Shown: in pieces, positions 6,148 to 9,039 of the stretch
Layout: the number at the start of each line of letters is the position of its first letter
Position numbering within the stretch: position 1 is the first letter of the stretch
NCBI GenBank assembly: GCA_015655165.1
Contig: JAATFN010000031.1
Span: 1-9,039, forward strand
Source of the DNA: Betaproteobacteria bacterium
Lineage (GTDB): Bacteria; Pseudomonadota; Gammaproteobacteria; Burkholderiales; Burkholderiaceae_D
Direction of reading: 5' to 3'
DNA length: 9,039 nucleotides
Translations under genes and position numbers: made by a program
The notes under the pieces: model-generated
Told to the model about the DNA's origin: nothing
What the model saw: only the letters and a program-made list of their open reading frames with translations
Databases searched by the model: none

Positions 6148-6648
6148 GTGTCAGAACCCTTATCCCCAGCTAATGTTGAAACGCTGTATGACCATCATGG
6201 CTGGTTAGTGCGGCTTTTATGCCGGAAACTGGGTAACATCGACAACGCTGCCGATCTGGCACAAGATACATTCGCCCGTATTCTCAGTTCCAAAGAACAG
6301 ATCATGGTGCGCGAGCCGCGTGCTTATCTGACGACGATTGCCAGCAGGCTGACAGCCCAGTATTTCCGGCGTTTGGCTTTGGAGCGTAGTTATCTGGAAG
6401 CACTTGCACAGCAACCGGAAGACAGTCATCCGTCACCAGAAGCACGTTTGCTGGTGTTGGAAGCTTTAACGGCTGTGAGTGGTGTATTAGATGCTTTACC
6501 CACGCGTACAAAAGAAATATTTCTGCTCTCCCAGTTAGACGGATTAACGTATCCAGAGATTGCTACCCGGTTAGGTGTCACAGTCAATGTGGTACAAAAG
6601 GCCATGATTAAAGCCTACCAGCATGCTTATCAGGTGGTGTATGGTTAA
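6148..6648 (+). CDS. FecI-type ECF RNA polymerase sigma factor
   Basis: This is a 166-residue ECF sigma factor of the iron-starvation (FecI/PvdS-like) group. Such factors direct RNA polymerase to TonB-dependent receptor genes after a signal through FecR. Sigma region 2 spans about 11-77, with the signature NAADLAQDTFARIL at 33-46 and the -10-recognition stretch REPRAYLTTIASRLTAQYFRR. Region 4 spans about 103-160, with the helix-turn-helix LDGLTYPEIATRLGVTVNVVQKAM. The start is GTG 6148. It is the only plausible start upstream of region 2, because an in-frame stop occurs at 6106 and no ATG lies between. No good Shine-Dalgarno sequence is visible. A FecR-type gene follows 42 bp downstream, and a Fur-box promoter lies just upstream, giving iron repression. 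Confidence 0.93.
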   Translation: MSEPLSPANVETLYDHHGWLVRLLCRKLGNIDNAADLAQDTFARILSSKEQIMVREPRAYLTTIASRLTAQYFRRLALERSYLEALAQQPEDSHPSPEARLLVLEALTAVSGVLDALPTRTKEIFLLSQLDGLTYPEIATRLGVTVNVVQKAMIKAYQHAYQVVYG

Positions 6649-6690
6649 GATATCGGCGACCTGTGAAGGCCAACGGATTTTTTTTGTCGC

Positions 6691-7713
6691 ATGCCAACCA
6701 TGTGCGCGATGACTATTTCCCTGTTTGCGCCGCGTGACGGTGCGCAGCCCATTGACCCCAAAATTGTTACACAGGCAGCGACTTGGCTGGCTATCATGCA
6801 GTCGGGTATTGCTGGCCCGACCGATCAACTTGCCTGTCAACGTTGGCGTGACGCACACCCTGACCATGAAAGGGCGTGGCAACGCATGTCTGCACTGAGT
6901 CAGGATGTGCGTAAAGGGACTGCCGGGTTGACACCAACATTGGCACGTCAGGCACTCTACAGCACAACCTATGCAAGGCGTACCATATTGAAATCGGTTG
7001 CCGGTTTGACGATTGCCGGTGCAGGTTTCTGGGGCGTGCGGGAATCGACTTCATGGAAGACACTGACTGCCGACTATAGCACTGGTACAGGGGAGCAGCG
7101 CACAATTACACTCGCTGACAACACACAAGTGATGTTGGATACAAACAGTGCGATTGATGTGCAATTTACCAATGCACGTCGACACATTTCTTTACGCACT
7201 GGTGCCATCATGGTCACAACAGCCAAAGATCCAATGCAACGGCCTTTTGTTGTGATGACAGATAGTGGCAGCATTACACCAATCGGTACACGTTTTACGG
7301 TGCAATACGACCCAGATCATAGTCCTGCCATGACGCAGGTGGCTGTCATGGAAGGGGCCGTTGATATTCATACACAACAAGGCAACAGTGTCTGGCGGGT
7401 GCATGCAGGACAACAAACCCAATTTAGCCATCAAACAATTGATGCTATTGCTGTGTTAAACCCGAGTGCTAACGCATGGACAAAGGGTATGCTGGTTGTC
7501 GAGCGTATGCGATTGGCAGACTTTACTGCCAAATTGAACCATTATTACAAAGGGAGTTTGCGCTGCGCGCCAGCTGTTGCCGATCTGTTGGTGTCAGGGG
7601 CTTTTTCTGTGGATGACCCACATAGGGTGCTGGCTTTATTGCAGGAAACGTTGCCAGTGCATGTTCGTTATATCACCCGGTATTGGGCAACGCTTGACGC
7701 ACAACAGGAATAA
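6691..7713 (+). CDS. FecR-type anti-sigma factor / iron signal transducer
   Basis: FecR proteins span the inner membrane, hold the sigma factor in the cytoplasm, and receive the signal from a TonB-dependent receptor in the periplasm. The 340-residue product has an N-terminal cytoplasmic domain (about 26-70, with WLAIMQSG and WRDAHPDHERAWQRM, the DUF4880 type). A single membrane segment follows at about 99-116, preceded by twin arginines (ARRTILKSVAGL, 95-106). Next are the periplasmic FecR domain (about 125-225, including GEQRTITLADNTQVMLD) and a C-terminal domain that probably contacts the receptor (about 266-330). The twin arginines fit reports that FecR is inserted through the Tat pathway. 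Three in-frame ATGs (6691, 6700, 6709) are possible starts and none has a clear Shine-Dalgarno sequence; the first is used. Coupling with the sigma gene is likely. No receptor gene follows; a convergent PepSY gene lies downstream instead. Confidence 0.92.
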   Translation: MPTMCAMTISLFAPRDGAQPIDPKIVTQAATWLAIMQSGIAGPTDQLACQRWRDAHPDHERAWQRMSALSQDVRKGTAGLTPTLARQALYSTTYARRTILKSVAGLTIAGAGFWGVRESTSWKTLTADYSTGTGEQRTITLADNTQVMLDTNSAIDVQFTNARRHISLRTGAIMVTTAKDPMQRPFVVMTDSGSITPIGTRFTVQYDPDHSPAMTQVAVMEGAVDIHTQQGNSVWRVHAGQQTQFSHQTIDAIAVLNPSANAWTKGMLVVERMRLADFTAKLNHYYKGSLRCAPAVADLLVSGAFSVDDPHRVLALLQETLPVHVRYITRYWATLDAQQE

Positions 7714-7782
7714 AAGGGAATAAGCCGACTGCCGCAGACTTAAGCTGTATGCCGGCAAACACCCAACATGGCTGCAATACCA

Positions 7783-9039
7783 TCACTTGGATATGGTAGT
7801 TCCCACTGACCATACACTCGCCAATGGTCCTGTCTGTGCGCGGCGCATTGCTGCACGCGACATTTGCCAAAAAATCAGCGACAGCGCGGCTGCGGTTAGA
7901 TCCACGGACAAGGCAGGCAAGCTGGTATGTGCCCATAGGCCAGTCTGAACAGGCGCGAGAAAGCCCACCAGACTAGCGAGTGGAATCAGCGCGGTGGCAA
8001 CGGCACAGGCCATCAGTAATTCATACCCTGCTCGCGCGGCACCCCGCCAGAAGGCCCACGCGATACAGCCAAAAAACATTGCATAATACACGCCCACATG
8101 CCACGAGCCCAGCGATGCTACATGGCCGTGCAGCAGCTTGCCTGCCAGTAGCGTCACCGAGATGCCGCACATGCAGCCCAGGCATACACCTACTGTCAGC
8201 GCAGCCAGCCAGATGGTATTTCGGCGCTGCTCTGGCATCGGCTGACCACGTCTTTCCTGTTTACGGCGGCTTTCTATCCAAAGCAGATTGCCACTGTAGA
8301 ACAGGAAGGCGCCGGCTAGGCCCAGCAGGAAATACGCCCAGCTCACAGTTACACCACCGAAGGTACCGAAGTGCAGCGCGAAAAAAGAGGTGAGCAGGGA
8401 TAACGTTGGCGTCTGGTGACCGGGCAGGTAGTCACTGGAAGTCACACGGCCGGTGTATGGGTCCAGCGACACATAAGCCCCACGTGTGCTGCGCCGCATG
8501 CCTTGTTTGTCTCCTCCCCAGATACGTACTGAGGCGCGGGGCCCCAGACTGTCACTGTACTGCATGACGGTTGGTTCGAAGCTGGGTGCTAGTACGTGTA
8601 CCCGTGCCAGAAGTTCGGTCGGCGCCAGCATATCGGTAGGGTTGCGTGGCGTGACTTTGGCACGTTCTGCTGGCTTTGCAGGCACACCACCGGTGGCCGG
8701 CTGGCCGCGCCAGATGTTCTGCAGGCCCCCTTGGTAGATGACATGGTTTTGCAGCGCATAGATATCATCGTGGAAGGCGAACACCGCCGAACTCAGTGCC
8801 ATGATGATATGAAACGGCAAGCTGATGATACCGATGACATTGTGTGCGTCCAGCCACATGCGTTTGAGGTTGCGGCCTATCCGCAGGGCGAAGAAGTCTT
8901 TTACTAGCGTGGGTAGCAGCACGATTACGCCCGACATCAGTGCCACCGTGTATAGCGCGGCGATGATGCCCATCACCAAGCGGCTCGGGTCGTTGTCGAC
9001 GGGCAGGCCGACGACACGGTGCAGGGTGTCGATGAATGC
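7783..9039 (-). CDS. PepSY-domain transmembrane protein, putative ferric-siderophore reductase (5' end outside window)
   Basis: The minus-strand frame is open from base 9039 to TGA at 7783-7785, giving 418 visible residues. A TTG at 8979 is in frame but is unlikely to be the start. The 20 codons before it read AFIDTLHRVVGLPVDNDPSR, a typical PepSY-protein lead-in, so the gene continues beyond the window. Hydrophobic segments occur at about 21-45, 62-88, 213-252, 274-300, 312-332, 338-362 and 373-390 (window numbering). A large loop between the second and third (about 89-210) contains the PepSY-like region, with YVSLDPYTGRV. Conserved-looking histidines lie in or near membrane segments (His66 in DAHNVIG, His77, His223 in FALHFGTFGG, His304/306, His314). 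These suit heme binding as in the FoxB-type di-heme reductases that release iron from siderophores. It converges on the FecI/FecR pair, which supports a role in iron uptake. Confidence 0.88.
   Translation of the reverse strand, partial: AFIDTLHRVVGLPVDNDPSRLVMGIIAALYTVALMSGVIVLLPTLVKDFFALRIGRNLKRMWLDAHNVIGIISLPFHIIMALSSAVFAFHDDIYALQNHVIYQGGLQNIWRGQPATGGVPAKPAERAKVTPRNPTDMLAPTELLARVHVLAPSFEPTVMQYSDSLGPRASVRIWGGDKQGMRRSTRGAYVSLDPYTGRVTSSDYLPGHQTPTLSLLTSFFALHFGTFGGVTVSWAYFLLGLAGAFLFYSGNLLWIESRRKQERRGQPMPEQRRNTIWLAALTVGVCLGCMCGISVTLLAGKLLHGHVASLGSWHVGVYYAMFFGCIAWAFWRGAARAGYELLMACAVATALIPLASLVGFLAPVQTGLWAHTSLPALSVDLTAAALSLIFWQMSRAAMRRAQTGPLASVWSVGTTISK

Noticed and set aside
6678..6685. Run of eight T between the sigma and FecR-type genes, considered as an intrinsic terminator or slippage site
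   Set aside because: No stable GC-rich stem precedes it and it is outside both coding regions, so neither role is supported.
7714..7782. Bidirectional terminator between the convergent FecR-type and PepSY genes
   Set aside because: I looked for a GC-rich stem with flanking T or A runs and found only short 3-6 bp self-complementary stretches such as GCCGGC.
7980..8907. Several plus-strand open frames of 80-137 codons inside the PepSY gene
   Set aside because: They lie antisense to a clear membrane-protein coding frame, have Arg/His/Pro-rich low-quality translations and no family resemblance, so they are shadows.
8977..8979. TTG as the start codon of the PepSY gene
   Set aside because: The frame remains open to the window edge, and the upstream 20 codons encode a typical PepSY-protein segment (LHRVVGLP), so the true start lies outside.

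Overview
The window looks like chromosomal DNA from a Gram-negative proteobacterium. Evidence is the FecI/FecR iron-signalling pair, a PepSY membrane protein of the siderophore-reductase type, a BtuE-type glutathione peroxidase, and a LysR regulator next to an OFA-family transporter and a FdhF/YdeP-type molybdoenzyme. The combination and protein style suggest a betaproteobacterium (Burkholderiales, perhaps Alcaligenaceae-like) with moderate GC content. That placement is an inference from family resemblance, not a measured assignment. The window has seven well-supported genes plus one small unassigned gene, and no gene-free gap longer than 300 bases. I saw no tRNA, rRNA, insertion sequence or CRISPR array.

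Region 1 (1-5329, all plus strand) is a putative formate/oxyanion-type metabolic cluster. It starts with a LysR regulator whose DNA-binding N-terminus lies outside the window. A 230-bp intergenic region follows, with two dyads sharing the half-site ATGAT/ATCAT and possible leader hairpins. Then come an OFA-family (OxlT-like) MFS transporter, a FdhF/YdeP-family molybdopterin oxidoreductase whose apparent Cys-His-Arg active site matches formate dehydrogenases, and a 103-codon gene overlapping it by ATGA that may encode a small winged-helix protein. The simplest reading is that LysR controls import or exchange of a small carboxylate that the oxidoreductase then uses. The substrate cannot be read from the sequence.

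Region 2 (5330-6050) is a single glutathione peroxidase gene with its own candidate sigma-70 promoter and a hairpin after its stop codon.

Region 3 (6051-9039) is an iron-uptake signalling locus. A strong sigma-70-like promoter (TTGTCA, 17 bp, TATTAT) is overlapped by a close match to a Fur box. It drives a FecI-type ECF sigma factor and a FecR-type anti-sigma/transducer. A PepSY-type membrane protein lies convergently on the minus strand and runs off the right edge. No TonB-dependent receptor is present inside the window; it may lie beyond position 9039. The PepSY gene looks more GC-rich than the genes to its left.
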